From assembly GCA_036927565.1 (NCBI GenBank), contig JAYESD010000004.1, positions 92,012,942-92,076,941 of the forward strand: a DNA stretch of 64,000 nt. Reading direction: 5' to 3'. The first letter of the stretch is position 1. Every line of letters begins with the position of its first letter. Origin of the DNA: Tuctoria greenei. Lineage: Eukaryota > Streptophyta > Magnoliopsida > Poales > Poaceae. The position numbers and the translations under genes were made by a program. The notes under the pieces were generated by a model. It did not search any database. It was not told where the DNA came from and saw only the letters and a program-made list of their open reading frames with translations. Of the stretch, positions 1 to 10,585 are shown in pieces.

Positions 1-1300
1 AAAAAATTGTTAATGTTGATAAATTAACAAGAAAATGTTACATGATCTCGAAACCAGGAAATAAAATTAGATCCCCCGTTTATTCCTTCTCAACGAATTT
101 GTTCTATTTGTTTGCTCGTGGGTTGATGTCTATGTCTCCAATTTTGCTTGTTGAACATACTGAACGAAAAAGAGAACCTTTTAGAATATATGTGTTGCAA
201 AAGATGCTAAAAAGCATAAGTGTAGGAGAAACACTTACTTGAAATATTCATCCATTTATCCATATTAGCGTACATGTAGAAGAAAGCAGCACGCCTTTCT
301 TTTTCTCTAACGTCGTATGAAGTGTAACTACCAACAGTGGTGCCTCTTGTTGCAAAAATGGGGAGATTGCGACAAGGAGGTTGGTCATTCATATTGTACC
401 GCATTGCTGAAGTATTAACATTGTGTTCCTCTGCAAAGTAAACACTTGAGAAGTATCATACTTCCTTAAGAGTAAAAGCTTCGCAATGCAACCTGCAACC
501 CTTACCCTGTTACCAACCATTGGTTTCAGATATATGAGTGTTTTTTCAATATGATACATCCACCTATATTGCACAGGACCGCCCACTTTTGCTTCAAATG
601 GAAGATGAATTAAGAGATGTTGCATTGGATTGGAGAACCATGGAGGAAAAAAATCCATCTTACACAAAAGTACCGGAATCTCCTTCTCCAACTTAGTCAT
701 CATCTCTGGCGTGATTTCTTTAGCACGGAGTTGCCTATAGAAGTGGCTAAGCTCGGCTAACACCTTCCACACTCCATTGTCAAAGTAGCCTCGAAACATA
801 ACAGGCAGAAGTCTTTCCATGATTATGTGATAATCATGACTCTTCAACCCAATGAGCTTTCCCGTTTTCACATTCACAGCTCGTCTCAAACTAGCTGCAT
901 AACCATCTGGGAATTTCAACCTTTGCAACCATTCGAGAACTTTTTTTCTTTTCTTTAGGTCGAAGACAGAAAGGAGCATGTGGTTTACCACCATTTTCAG
1001 AGAGCTCAAGAGTTTGACGGTTATAAATCTCGGCGAGATCCTTTCGAGCATTTGAATTGTCTTTTGTTTTGCCCGTCATGTCCATGCATGTGCTTATGAT
1101 ACATTCGGCCATGTTACGCTCTCGATGCATGACATCAATGTTGTGCCTTAGAATCAATCACTTCGCATATGGTAGCTCCCGAATTCCACATATGTGAGAC
1201 CAATTGTGTTCGTCGGTGTAACATTTGAAATATCCAGGACGCCCTTCATCTGGCACCAATTTGTCCAACATATCAGATATTTTTGACCCGTTGAGATGCG
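1..1300 (-). pseudogene. CACTA tnp2-type transposase fragment (DUF4218 region), reversed
   Basis: On the minus strand from about 1300 down to 242 one reads the second half of a plant CACTA transposase: the MLDKLV...HNW segment, the NIDVMHRERN segment (HNIDVMHxERN is a hallmark of this family) and the DUF4218 block with PDGYAASLRRAVN, HDYHIIMERLLPVMFRG and FYRQL. A frameshift near 890-950 splits it into two frames. At 242 the coding part ends at an intron donor (CAAG|TAAGTGTTT on the minus strand), equivalent to the donor at 3309 in the forward copy. In DUF4218 it is about 79 percent identical in protein to the forward copy at 2380-3300. It is a decayed partial copy; catalytic activity is not expected. 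Confidence 0.85.
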
Positions 1301-1395
1301 ACCGGCCACCCCCTACGCTGCGGCACCCGACAGCTGGCCGACCCCGTTGCCGCCCTCCTCATGGTGCACGAGCTCGGTGCCCCAATCGCACCTCC
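1301..1395. other. GC-rich junction between the two inverted transposase copies
   Basis: The reversed copy stops matching at about 1300 and the forward tnp2 similarity starts at about 1396. The roughly 95 bp between them are GC-rich and match neither arm. They look like filler or a captured fragment at a rearrangement breakpoint, but I do not recognise their source. Confidence 0.45.
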
Positions 1396-4280
1396 CTCAC
1401 ACCGGATAATTTTTGGTATGAAGTATGAGAAAATCGATGTGTGTCCAGACAACTGCATGCTATGGAAAGAGCACGCCAATGAGAAGATGTGCTTGAAATG
1501 TGGTAATTCGAGGTATGTTGAAGATGTTAATGAAGATGGCGATAATGTGATGATAGATGTCGCACATAAGCAGCTTCGTTACTTGCAAGTGACACCTCGG
1601 TTGAAGCGGTTGTTTCTTTCAAAAAGAACTGCAAGACACATGAGATGGCACAAAGAAGGTAAACGTGAGAACAAAGAATTATTGACGCATCCATCCGACG
1701 GTGATGCATGGAAGGCGCTAGAATGTTTTGACCCAAAATTTTCTCGTGATGTGAGGAATGTTCACATCGGATTAGCGATATACGGATTCTCACCGTTCAG
1801 TACGAACGCCACGCCATACTCATGTTGGCCCGTCTTTGACAATCCGTACAACCTGCCACCTGCTTTTTGTACGAAGAACGAGTTCATGTTTCTCAGCCCC
1901 ATTGTACCTGAACCTGATCATGCCGTATCACGTCTCAACGTTATGCTAAAACCGCTGATCGAAGAATTGAAAGTCTTGTGGACAGGAGTCGAAGCGTACA
2001 ACAGTTACAAGAAGCAGAAATTCAACCTTCGAGCTTCTTATTTGTGGTCTGTCCATGATTTGCCAGCATACGACATGTTTTCGGGATGGAGCACTCACGG
2101 TCGTCTAACGTGTCCGATATGTGCTTCAGACATGGATTGCTTTCGAATAACTCATGGAGGCAAAATTTCTTACTTCGATTGTCACACACATTGGCTGCCC
2201 TCGAATCACATATTTAGGCAGCAGAGGCATGTCTTTTGAAAGAACACTGTTGTCACTAAAGGACCACCGAAGCATCTCAACGGGTCAGAAATTTCTTATA
2301 TGTTGGACAAACTGGTGTCTGATGAAGTTCGTCCCGGATATTTTGTAGGTTATGGAGAGGAACACAATTGGACTCACATATGTGGACTTTGGGACCTACT
2401 GTATGTGAAGTCATTGATTCTAATGCATAATATTGATGTCATGCATCATGAGCGTAACATGAGCGAAAGTATCATAAGCACTTGCATGTATATGCGTGGC
2501 AAAATGAAAGACAATTATAAAGCTAGACTAGATTTGGCAGACATTTGTCATCGTCCAACTCTTGAAATCTCTGAAAGTGGTGGAAAGCCACGTGCTTATT
2601 TTTGTCTTCGATCGAAAGAAAAGAAAGATGTTATGAAATGGATCAAAACTTTGAAATTCCCAGATGGTTACGCAGCTAGCCTGAAACGAGCCGTAAATGT
2701 TAACACAGGAAACCTCACTGGGTTGAAGAGTCGTGATTATCACATTATAATGGAAAGACTCTTACCTGTTATGTTTCGGGGCTATCTAGATGATGCGGTG
2801 TGGAAGGTTTTAGCCAAGCTCAGCTATTTCTATAGACAGCTTTGTGCTAAAGAAATCAAGATCGGGATGATAGATAAGTTAGAGAAGGAGATACCCATAC
2901 TTTTATGTAACATGGAAAAAAAATTCCACCGGGTTTCTTCAATCCAATGCAACATCTTCTTATCCATCTTCCATTTGAAGCTAAAGATGGCGGTCCTGTG
3001 CAATACAGGTGGATGTATCACATTGAAAGAGCGCTACAATATCTGAAACCAATGGTTGGCAACAGGGCAAGGGTGGAAGGGTGCATTGCTGAAGCATATG
3101 CACTTAAGGAAGTAGGATACTTTTCAAGTGTCTACTTCAGTGATGCGGTACAATGTCTACGAAACACTTCCTGTAAGCGACCTTTCCATTTTTCAAACGA
3201 GAGGCACCACCGTTGGTAGCTACACGACCTACGTGATATCCGAACATGAAAGGACTGTTGCTTTACTCTACATGTACGCAAATATAGAAGGCATGCAGGA
3301 ATACTTCGAGTAAGTGTTTGTCCTACATTTATGCTAATCGACATATTTTGCTACACATGTATTCTAAAAGATGTTTTTTCATGTTCAGCGAGTTCCACAG
3401 ACAATGTGGGCCACATAGGCATCAACCTACGGCCAAACAAGTAGAAGGGATGCGAAAAGAAGAAATAAATGGGGGGTAGAGTTTCCTATCTTGGTTTTGA
3501 GATTATGTAATATTCTCTCGTCTTCTATATATTATAAGTTACTATTATTAAAGAAGTATTATTTTAACTTACGATCATTTATGACAGTGTCGGACTCACA
3601 ATGTCTATGAAGATTTGCGCCAGCTATCTTATGGATTGTTGAATGTTAGAAGCTATGGTCGATATGACATAAATGGCTTTCGATTCCGTACAACTCATTT
3701 TGAAGCTCTTTGTCCTCTCATGGCAACATCAAATTCCGGTGTTGTGACGAGAGCAATGGGCACTCAAGGGAATTTAACCAATTATTATGGGATCATTAAC
3801 AAAATCCTTGAATTTACTTTTACCGGAAATAAGACCCTTCGAGTTGTCTTCTTTGACTGTGACTGGTTTGATCGCACTCATGGAACTCGAGAAAACCAAT
3901 TTGGAATGGTGGAAGTGAAACATAAGGACCGACTATGAGGTTATGATACATTTGTTATTACACATAAAGTGGAACAAGTGTATTATCTACCTTATCCATG
4001 CACGAAGCTCAGTGCTTGGTGGGTGGTATATAAGGTGAATCCTCGTGAGCGGTTATATACTCCTGGGGGTGATGGTTACCATGATAGCGAAGACGTTGAA
4101 GAAGTGTACCAAGAAGAAGTGTTGCCAGACACTTTTATCATCGAGCTTGGTGCAGGACTCGATCAATTAGTTGGAGATGTTGAAGACGTTGAAGATGTAG
4201 AGGCAGATGATATGCGAAAAAGGAAATTAGAACAGGCCACGATGGAAGATCGTTGGGCTGGTTTAAGGAGTAGGGCATAG
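1361..4280 (+). pseudogene. CACTA transposase, tnp2 family, with DUF4218 and DUF4216 regions
   Basis: The reading frame contains the tnp2 block (CPDNCMLWKEH, cysteine pairs of the zinc-binding part, HMRWHKEGKR, HPSDGDAWKALECFDP, NVHIGLAIYGFSPF, YSCWPV, YNLPPAFC, LWSVHDLPAYDMFSGW, CPIC, HGGKISYFDCH), then HNIDVMHHERN, then DUF4218 (PDGYAASLKRAVN, DYHIIMERLLPVMFRG). After an intron, DUF4216 follows (YGRYDINGFRFRT, VVFFDCDWFD) and an acidic C-terminal part. Defects: in-frame TGA at 2237-2239, a +1 shift in the A8 run at about 2918, a short deletion near 3135 that shifts the frame, and TGA at 3936-3938. A probable intron runs from 3309 (GTAAGT) to about 3390. The product would have cut and joined CACTA ends, but this copy is dead unless a start upstream of 1361 and suppression are assumed. 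Confidence 0.88.
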
Positions 4281-4400
4281 GCACATGATAATGATGTTGA
4301 TGAATTTTGAAAGTTATTACAAGTAATGTTTTCTTGAAGATAGTAACATGAATTTTGTATATTTTATTTGCATATTTACTGATTATCTAATTAAAACAGG

Positions 4401-7167
4401 ATGGCATCAATGAAGGGTAAGAAGGTGCCTCCGACGAGGGGGTTCTACCCCTCTAGACCTGAGGACGCTTTCGCTGGTGCCTCGTCGACTGGGAGCAGAT
4501 GCTCTCAGCTGATGGGGCACGTTCTGAGCAGCTCTAGGGCTTTGTCACAGGTAAATTTCACTCGTTTTTGACAAATTCTTTAAATTCAATTTCACATTAA
4601 ACTTACTTATGAATCATTTGAATGTTGTAGTCCACACCGGCTGACTTAGAGGCTGCGATGCCAGTTGACCTTGGCTACCCTTCGGAGAGCCAGCCCTCGG
4701 CTGGCAATCCTTCTGCTCCTGAGGCCTTTGGCTCGGCTGGTGACGAGCCGTCTGGGTCACCTGACGTGGCGCCCCAGCAGACACGGAGGACGAGGAGGAC
4801 TCACTTTGTCAGTCCTCCTGCAGTCCCATCACAGAGGATCGTGATTCGTCTAGTTGGAGATATGTAATAAAAATTATAGTGTTCAATTTTAGTTTCTTTT
4901 GGTTACTTAAGTAATGAATCAATAAATATCTTACAGGGTTTGGGACGACACATCTTTCACCGTTGAGAGACACCAAAGACTGGTGAATGGTGTCCTCGGG
5001 TCCTTTGTGCGTTTGCACTATCCCGGGGTCATCGACGGGGTGCCTGCTCTTTCGTGGGAGGACTATGCACGCGTCCATCACCAGGAGCACGGCAACCTTC
5101 AGGAGGCCATATGCGTTGATTTTATGGTGAGTATGTTAGAAATAGTTTCTAAGTTTTAGCTCTTAAACTCTTTTAATGAACATCTCTTCAATATATTCTT
5201 TATCGCAGGCAAGATATACTTTAGAGGACCCGAACGACCCTCGACTGTTTGAGGATGTGAGGCGAGTGTTTCACTACAACGCTGCCAAGGCGCTTCGACA
5301 AGCTTTGTCGAACGCCCGTGTTCAAATTATTAATGAGCACTTGAAGGCAAACCAGTAGCATGTTCTACACTTCCGGCAAGAGAGCGAGAGGCACCTGACG
5401 GAGGAGGAGTATGCACAGGTACGTGGGGTGTAGTAAGCATTTTTTTTGATAATTTCCTTGATGGTATTTTTAATGACTTCCAACTATGTGCAGGGCAACT
5501 TGAGCTGGTTGCAGGGTCGAAACGATGTATTTCGGGCCCTTTGTCTCTACTAGGCTAGCGATGACTTTAAAGCTAAGTCCGAGAAGGCTCGAGAGTGCAC
5601 AGGGGTCGAGGGGAAGAGCAGGCACATGCAATATAACCACTTGCATTTAGCTAAATGCATGGTAAGTGTATGTAACTTATGTTTATATATTCATAATACT
5701 AACACGTATTGACAGGAGTGCGGGACGGGGGTGCCGTCGACCCCTGCTGAGATTTGGAAGAGAGGTCACAGGGACCCTTCTCAGCCTCAGGGGTGCAGTC
5801 AGGCTGCAGCCGAGCGATTGGTAAGTTTAGAAATCATTCATATTAAATACAACTATATGTATTGTTAACTTACACGATTTCCATGTTTTGCAGGATAAGT
5901 ACAGGGAGGAGGCTAGGAAGATACACGGCGAAGATTTTGATTGGGAACATGAACCAATCGATCCTCAAGCCGCGTATGCAAGCTGAGGTGGAAAAGCACA
6001 CAAAAGGTGAGTTTATAAGTATTTTATCATTTTCAATTCAAAGTAATCAAGATATTTCAATTTGATATTACTGACTCTCTTTTTTATAGGCTCTCCATAT
6101 TCGACGGAGTTGTCGACTCGAGGGTAGGGAGACGTGCGAGAGGTAGCTCCACACATGCTTCTTCGATGGGCACAGCAGGTCGTCGCGTCTCGTAGACGGA
6201 CATTGAGTTGCAGTCCCTCCGATAGACTGTAGAAGACAACTTCAGGCGACAGGAGGAGGAAAGGGGGGAGGCGGAACGCCAAAGGATCACGATGGAGGCC
6301 ACGATCCAAACCCAGACAGCAGCGTTGGCACATATGCGGGAAGCAATGGAGGTAACAAAATAAAAACTAGAGTTCTATTTAATTCAGCGTAAATGACTTA
6401 CTAATAGATAGAATTTAATGTTTGCAATGATAGGCAATGACTCGGGCACAGGGTCTGGGGATCCAGCTACCGCTACTACCACTGGTCCTTCTAGGCGATC
6501 CTTCTTCTGCGGGTCAAGTAATTTTATATGTTAACTTAACAATTCTAATTTTATCCCAATTTAACAAAAATAAAGCGAGAAAATAGAGTGACAGTGAGAG
6601 ATAGTTAAATAAAGTTAGAGATGGAGTTAGAAGAGGGAGGAAAATAGAGAAAAAAAAGATTGAGATAGAAGAAAGAGGGAGATAGTTAGATAGAAGAAAA
6701 GGATTGACATATAAGAAATAGAGAGATAGAAGAAAGAGATAGATAGAAGAAAGAGTGAGAGATAGTTAGATAGAGTCGGAGAGGAATGAAGAGAGAGAGG
6801 AAGATGTGGATGGAGATAGAGGGAGAGGAAGATAGAGGGAGGGAGATGTAGATGGAGATAGAGGGAGGAAGATAGAGGGAAAATGATAGCAATAGAGAGA
6901 TAGAGTGAGAGAGAAAGATAGATTGAGATAGAGAGAGAAATGAAAAAAGAGGAAGAGAGGGGGATCTGGAAATAGAGGGAGAGGAAGGGAGGGAGAGAGA
7001 AGTTGATACATTTATATTCTAACTCTAAGTTTTATTAATTGCAGGGATCTGCGATGGCTGCACAAACGCCGTCGCCGTCGCTACCTCCACCTGGAATGAG
7101 GCGCGACGATGACTTCGACTTCGGAGGTGGCTTCGGAGGTGGCGATGTAGGTCAAACGGGCGAGTGA
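4401..7167 (+). pseudogene. TNPA-like / Transposase_24 gene of the CACTA element, about ten exons
   Basis: ATG at 4401 opens a gene whose exons I place from GT/AG signals and frame: 4401-4550, 4631-4863, 4937-5126, 5209-5418, 5494-5661, 5716-5820, 5894-6006, 6090-6351, 6434-6517 and 7045-7167 (stop TGA 7165-7167). The exon beginning at 4937 encodes the start of the plant Ptta/En/Spm domain (WDDTSFTVERHQRLVNGVLG, then SWEDYARVHHQEHGNLQEAI). The exon at 5494 encodes a DDFKAKSEKAREC segment, and 5716 GVPSTPAEIWKRGHRD, both typical of Transposase_24. A Glu/Arg-rich coiled-coil-like stretch follows at 6090-6351. The family is thought to bind subterminal repeats. In-frame TAGs at 5356-5358 and 5551-5553 break it, so it is probably a pseudogene. 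Exon borders are inferred by eye. Confidence 0.75.
6580..7010 (+). repeat. 430-bp purine-rich (GAGATAGA-like) microsatellite in the last intron
   Basis: The plus strand here is built almost only of A and G with scattered T, in imperfect units such as GAGATAGA, GAAAGAGA and GGAGGAAGA. It sits in the last intron of the TNPA-like gene, between a donor near 6518 and an acceptor at 7044. Such homopurine stretches can adopt triplex structure. The Ser/Pro/Leu-rich minus-strand ORFs over it are low-complexity artefacts. Confidence 0.85.
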
Positions 7168-7310
7168 GCCCTTGTTTGCTTTGTTGATGATCATGTGAGA
7201 TGCATCGAGAATGCTGTTTGTGATTGTGATGATGTTTGTGTGTGATATATTGTCTGTGATATACTGTTTCTGTTCTGTGATTCTGGCCATCGAGCCGGGT
7301 AGTATTTTCT

Positions 7311-7330
7311 GTTTTTTTTATAAAAAAAAC
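7311..7330. repeat. Perfect 20-bp palindrome G-T8-AT-A8-C
   Basis: Positions 7311-7330 form a perfect inverted repeat with an 8-bp A/T stem on each side of a central AT. It lies just before the subterminal hairpin array of the CACTA element. Confidence 0.8.
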
Positions 7331-7334
7331 CTTA

Positions 7335-7812
7335 TCTGCCACGGCTTTTTATACAGTACCATCACAAATAAGCTTCCAGACCGTCGCAATTAAGCCTCTG
7401 CTATTTGCCACGACCTGGCCATCACAAATAAGCAATAATTGCGATGGCTAGGCCGTCGCAAATAGCCAAGTGGGTCCTGGAGGATGACACGTGGGGCCCT
7501 GCCGGCTGAACTTATTTGCGACGGCCTGGCCGTCGCAAATAGTCTTTAAATTTCGACGGCCATGCCGTTGCAAATACAGGTGTGGGGCCCACCAGCCCCC
7601 GGGCAATAACTTGCGACAGCCGCTGCGAGCCGTCACAAATAGACTTATTTGCGACGGTGGCAGTCGCAAATAATCTTAATTGCGACGATTTAATTGCGAC
7701 AGCCAAAAGCCGTCACAAATAACGAAAGCAGTCGCAAATAGCTTATTTGGGATGGTTTTTGTCTTATTTGCGACAGCCCTGGCCGTCGCAAATCGTCAGG
7801 ATTCCTGTAGTG
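7335..7812. repeat. CACTA subterminal hairpin array (TTTGCGACGG motifs)
   Basis: The motif TATTTGCGACGG and its complement CCGTCGCAAATA alternate as back-to-back inverted pairs about every 30 to 60 bp (pairs near 7401, 7437, 7513, 7549, 7608, 7643, 7677 and 7769). Each pair is a short near-palindrome such as GCGACGGCCTGGCCGTCGC. Plant CACTA elements carry arrays of this kind at both ends as binding sites for the TNPA-type protein. Several copies carry C-to-T or G-to-A changes (CCATCACAAATA, GCGATGG), consistent with methylation at these CpG-rich sites. Confidence 0.88.
7796..7812 (-). repeat. CACTA right terminal inverted repeat and insertion edge
   Basis: The minus strand starts CACTACAGGAATCCTGA at 7812. 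The next three bases (7813-7815, ATT) match the intact target in the paralogue at 62506-62508 and are read as one copy of the 3-bp target duplication. The other copy is outside the window. Confidence 0.88.
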
Positions 7813-8845
7813 ATTATGCCCTATACCTCAACATAACAACTGCAGGATCTTTCCTCCATAACACATCAAATGAAGGAATGGAAATTCTAGAGCATATTCT
7901 AGATAATGCATCTTTCATTGCCAGTCTTAATGAACCTCCTCAAGAGGAAGCCGAGTCAAGACATGAGGATTCCCCCATAGTCACCCTTGAACCCATACCT
8001 TGTTCATCTCCAGTTGTGACTATGAAATCCTCACCCAAACCAAAGAAACCATAGGAAGAAGAAATTCGACCTTCAGAGTTTCCATTGTGCTTCGAGGAAG
8101 ATCTTTTTGAAGATTTTTGGAATGCCTCGAAGCATTGTTATGGAGGAAACCATCATTACATCCCTCACTCCTTGATCCGCCCCAAGGAAAATTCCATCAG
8201 GAAACAATCAAGGAGTTGACCCGAATCATGAGTGGTTGAGCTTTCACCTGAAATAATTCGGGTGAACTTACCCCCGGCAATAACTCGATGTATTATTCAA
8301 GGGGTAATGGAGAACATCATTTATAATCCCACAGTTGGAGCCAATATCATTTTAACAAGAAAATTGTTCAGAGACTCCTATGGAAACATCAATGAAGGAT
8401 ATGGGATTTTAAAAAACGTGTTTTCAAGACATGAGAATATCGAGTTCTGTCTTGATTTTCATGTTTCAGAAGTCCAAGACTTTGATGTAATTATAGAATT
8501 ACCCATTGAGAAATTACTCAAGGATGCACCATCAAAAGGCAGCCTGGATGTCAAATTTGGAGGGAGGAAGTTTTCCATTCCCATTATGCGATCCAAATAC
8601 GCATTAGCAGAACCTTTCCCTGAGAGTGAGCAAATCGAGGAAGCCATGGCCCTTTAATTCTTAGACTCCTCTAAAAATGAAGAAGGAGAAGAACAATTCA
8701 ACCAAGAAGAGGATGAATTGCAGGAGACACTTGATTTGCTTAAAGAAGAGCCAACACAAAAGCCCCAGATTGAGTTGAAAACCCTACCTCCAGGCCTACG
8801 CTATGCTTTCCTACATGGTTATGCGGAAGCTCCTGTGTTGAAGGC
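7813..8845 (+). pseudogene. Athila-like gypsy gag end and protease region (copy 1)
   Basis: This continues the gag reading frame interrupted by the CACTA insertion (ALYLNITTAGSFLHNTSNEG), followed by a low-complexity linker. A region of the grass gypsy polyprotein follows (IIYNPTVGANIILTRKLF, then EVQDFDVIIELPIEKLL and GGRKFSIPIMRSKYAL) and ends at LPPGLRYAFLHG. This block usually occupies the retropepsin position. The canonical D-S/T-G-A is replaced by N-P-T-V-G-A, so catalysis is doubtful. Breaks: TAG at about 8052, TGA near 8218, and TAA at 8655-8657. It is a direct repeat of 62506-63593 at roughly 85-90 percent identity by eye. The frame stops abruptly at 8845, where an LTR-like sequence begins. 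Confidence 0.75.
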
Positions 8846-10322
8846 TGTTATATACCAATTTCACCCACCAATATAACACAATTACGTGAAGGAATTATCA
8901 TTTATTGCACACATCATCTTTTTATTTAACCTATTTCCACTTGTCCATGGGGAGAAATCTTATAAAATATCATCCCAGCCAATCAAGCACTGACATGCGG
9001 CACCACATGGATCAAATGGCCCAAAAATAGAAGTACCCGAGACCATCCAACGGTGTAGCACCTATGACAGTAAAGGGGACCCACCTGGCAGTGACCTGGA
9101 GAAAGAACACATGAAAAGATGCAGAGACCAGGTCGTTCGACCTAGTCCTGGCGCGAAACTCAGTCAATCTACATGTTGGCTTCGCCCGACTTCCTAAATA
9201 CGTTGATGATTGATTCGCACGCATTTGGTGGAGGCAACTGACACTTCTCCACCTATAAATAGGAGGCCCTGCCCTCACTTCAGAAACATACCATTTGTGT
9301 ATTCATTCTATTATATCCACTACTCTCAATAGGTTTAGAGGAGTTTAGGCTGTAGGGAGGAGAGCCTCTAGTCCGTAGTCCAAGTAGGAAAGGAGTATAA
9401 AGAGTCTCTTCCCAATTCCGAATTTGGAAAGGTATGGCTCTCATATTCCTATTTGTATTTGTGACTTTGTTCATAATAAATATGTTATCTTTAGTCTTCT
9501 TTTATTCATATACTTGAATGAAGGGTTTCTTGTTTGGTGGTGGATTCCATGTATGTGGTAGGTATAGTCTTTATGATCATGCCCTAGTATCATTATACTA
9601 TCATCATAAAAACTATAAACCTCCACTATAGTCTAATTAGTTATGCAATGATCATGTTAATATGAATGACTTATGCTATGTTTCAACATTGGCTCAACGA
9701 TGTTTAGGTTAGTCATTGCCTTAGGATGGCTTGTGTTGCAGCTCTTAAGGTATTTACTTAATATGCTAGCATGTTGCTAGGATAGTTAAGTAGCGTTGGA
9801 TACTTGTAGACCCACGGATTGAAGAGGTAGGAAGTAGGTGGTGACAGCCCTATGTGCGCTTGTAATCCTCCACGTTCGGCTATGCCACAGGCTCATTGCG
9901 GAAGTCGTCCTAGTATTGCTAGGGGTAAACCCGTGCCCGATATGTTGAACAACTTAGCATGAGAATTCATCATTGTTATGATCATTAGTATCTAACTTAG
10001 GCTATGTGTATATATTCTATAGGCATTGTAGGAGTATCTACCTAACTATTAGCCTAATCACTCTTGACCCATTCGCCCCCCCCCCCCATAGGATAGAATG
10101 CTCTTGTGTATGTCGCACTACCCTTAACTACCTATTACACATCCTTACTAGGACCATACCTAGATCAACCTATCCCTTCCGTTTGATGATTGCTATCCTT
10201 CCACCTAGCCTTCCTTTGGGAGAATATAAGTGACACCCTTGGAATATTCTTTTAAGGAGAAATGATACATTGATAGTTTCCGTGCACTTGCGGATCTTTT
10301 TTTGCCTGTGGCGTAATAAACA
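8846..10322 (+). repeat. LTR-like sequence, TG...CA, about 1.48 kb
   Basis: The block opens TGTTATATACCAATTTCACC at 8846 and probably closes with AATAAACA at 10322. It contains a TATA box at 9254-9262, G-run and poly-C tracts (10078-10088), and the GTGCACTTGCGGATCT motif I associate with the ends of grass gypsy LTRs. It is not flanked by an obvious 5-bp duplication. About 130 codons of the surrounding polyprotein (end of protease to mid reverse transcriptase) are missing at this point, so it is not a clean solo-LTR insertion. The same start occurs at 63594, at the same place in the paralogous protein. It is either a shared old insertion/deletion or the 3' LTR of a pol-less element. Confidence 0.6.
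9254..9262 (+). promoter_or_regulatory. Probable LTR TATA box
   Basis: TATAAATAG lies in the middle of the LTR-like block, followed about 30 bp on by a purine/pyrimidine-mixed leader. This is the normal position of the U3 promoter in a plant LTR. Confidence 0.55.
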
Positions 10323-10585
10323 TTCCTTCTTTTGTTTCCTTGATAGGTATTCTGGTTACCATAAAATTCCCATCCACCCTAATTATGAAAGTAAGACCAC
10401 CTTCACATGCCATTATGGAACATACGCCTATCAGCGAATGTCGTTTGGGTTGTGTGATGCAACCGCTTCATTCCAAAGGTGCATGATGTTTATTTTCTCA
10501 GACATGATCGAGGAAATTATGGACATTTTCACGAACAACATTTCTGTCTATGGAAAAACTTTTGATCATTGTATTGAGAACCTAG
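10323..10585 (+). pseudogene. Gypsy reverse transcriptase fragment (Athila-like)
   Basis: The frame reads HSFFCFLDRYSGYHKIPIHP, then TTFTCHYGTYAYQRMSFGL and ASFQRC, the palm of a gypsy reverse transcriptase. The catalytic F-x-D-D box is replaced by T-N-N (AAC AAC at 10534-10539), as expected from two G-to-A changes. The frame is interrupted after ENL by the reversed copia element and resumes exactly at 16557 (DRVLQRCQHKDL) once the element and one target copy are removed. Confidence 0.85.
10581..10585. repeat. Left target-site duplication CCTAG
   Basis: CCTAG immediately before the element's TG at 10586; the matching copy is at 16552-16556. Removing the element and one copy restores the reading frame of the host reverse transcriptase across the junction (ENL-DRV). 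Confidence 0.92.

Larger units (their letters stand above)
1..7812 (+). mobile_element. CACTA (En/Spm) DNA transposon, left end outside the window
   Basis: The right terminus reads, on the minus strand, CACTACAGGAATCC, the diagnostic CACTA start. It is preceded by a subterminal array of short hairpins. Inside lie a tnp2-type transposase gene and a Transposase_24/TNPA-like gene, the standard two-gene content of plant CACTA elements. The right edge is confirmed by the paralogous Athila-like sequence near 62506, which runs uninterrupted where this copy is broken: host sequence resumes at 7813 with ATT, the expected 3-bp target duplication. The left terminus and left duplication are not in the window. 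The internal inverted transposase fragment (1-1300) means this is a rearranged element or two elements joined head to head. Confidence 0.85.

Noticed and set aside
6686..7011. Ser/Leu/Pro-rich minus-strand ORFs
   Set aside because: Translation of a purine microsatellite.
8846..10322. 5' LTR of an intact element
   Set aside because: No primer-binding site follows; the sequence enters the middle of a reverse transcriptase instead, and no target duplication is seen.
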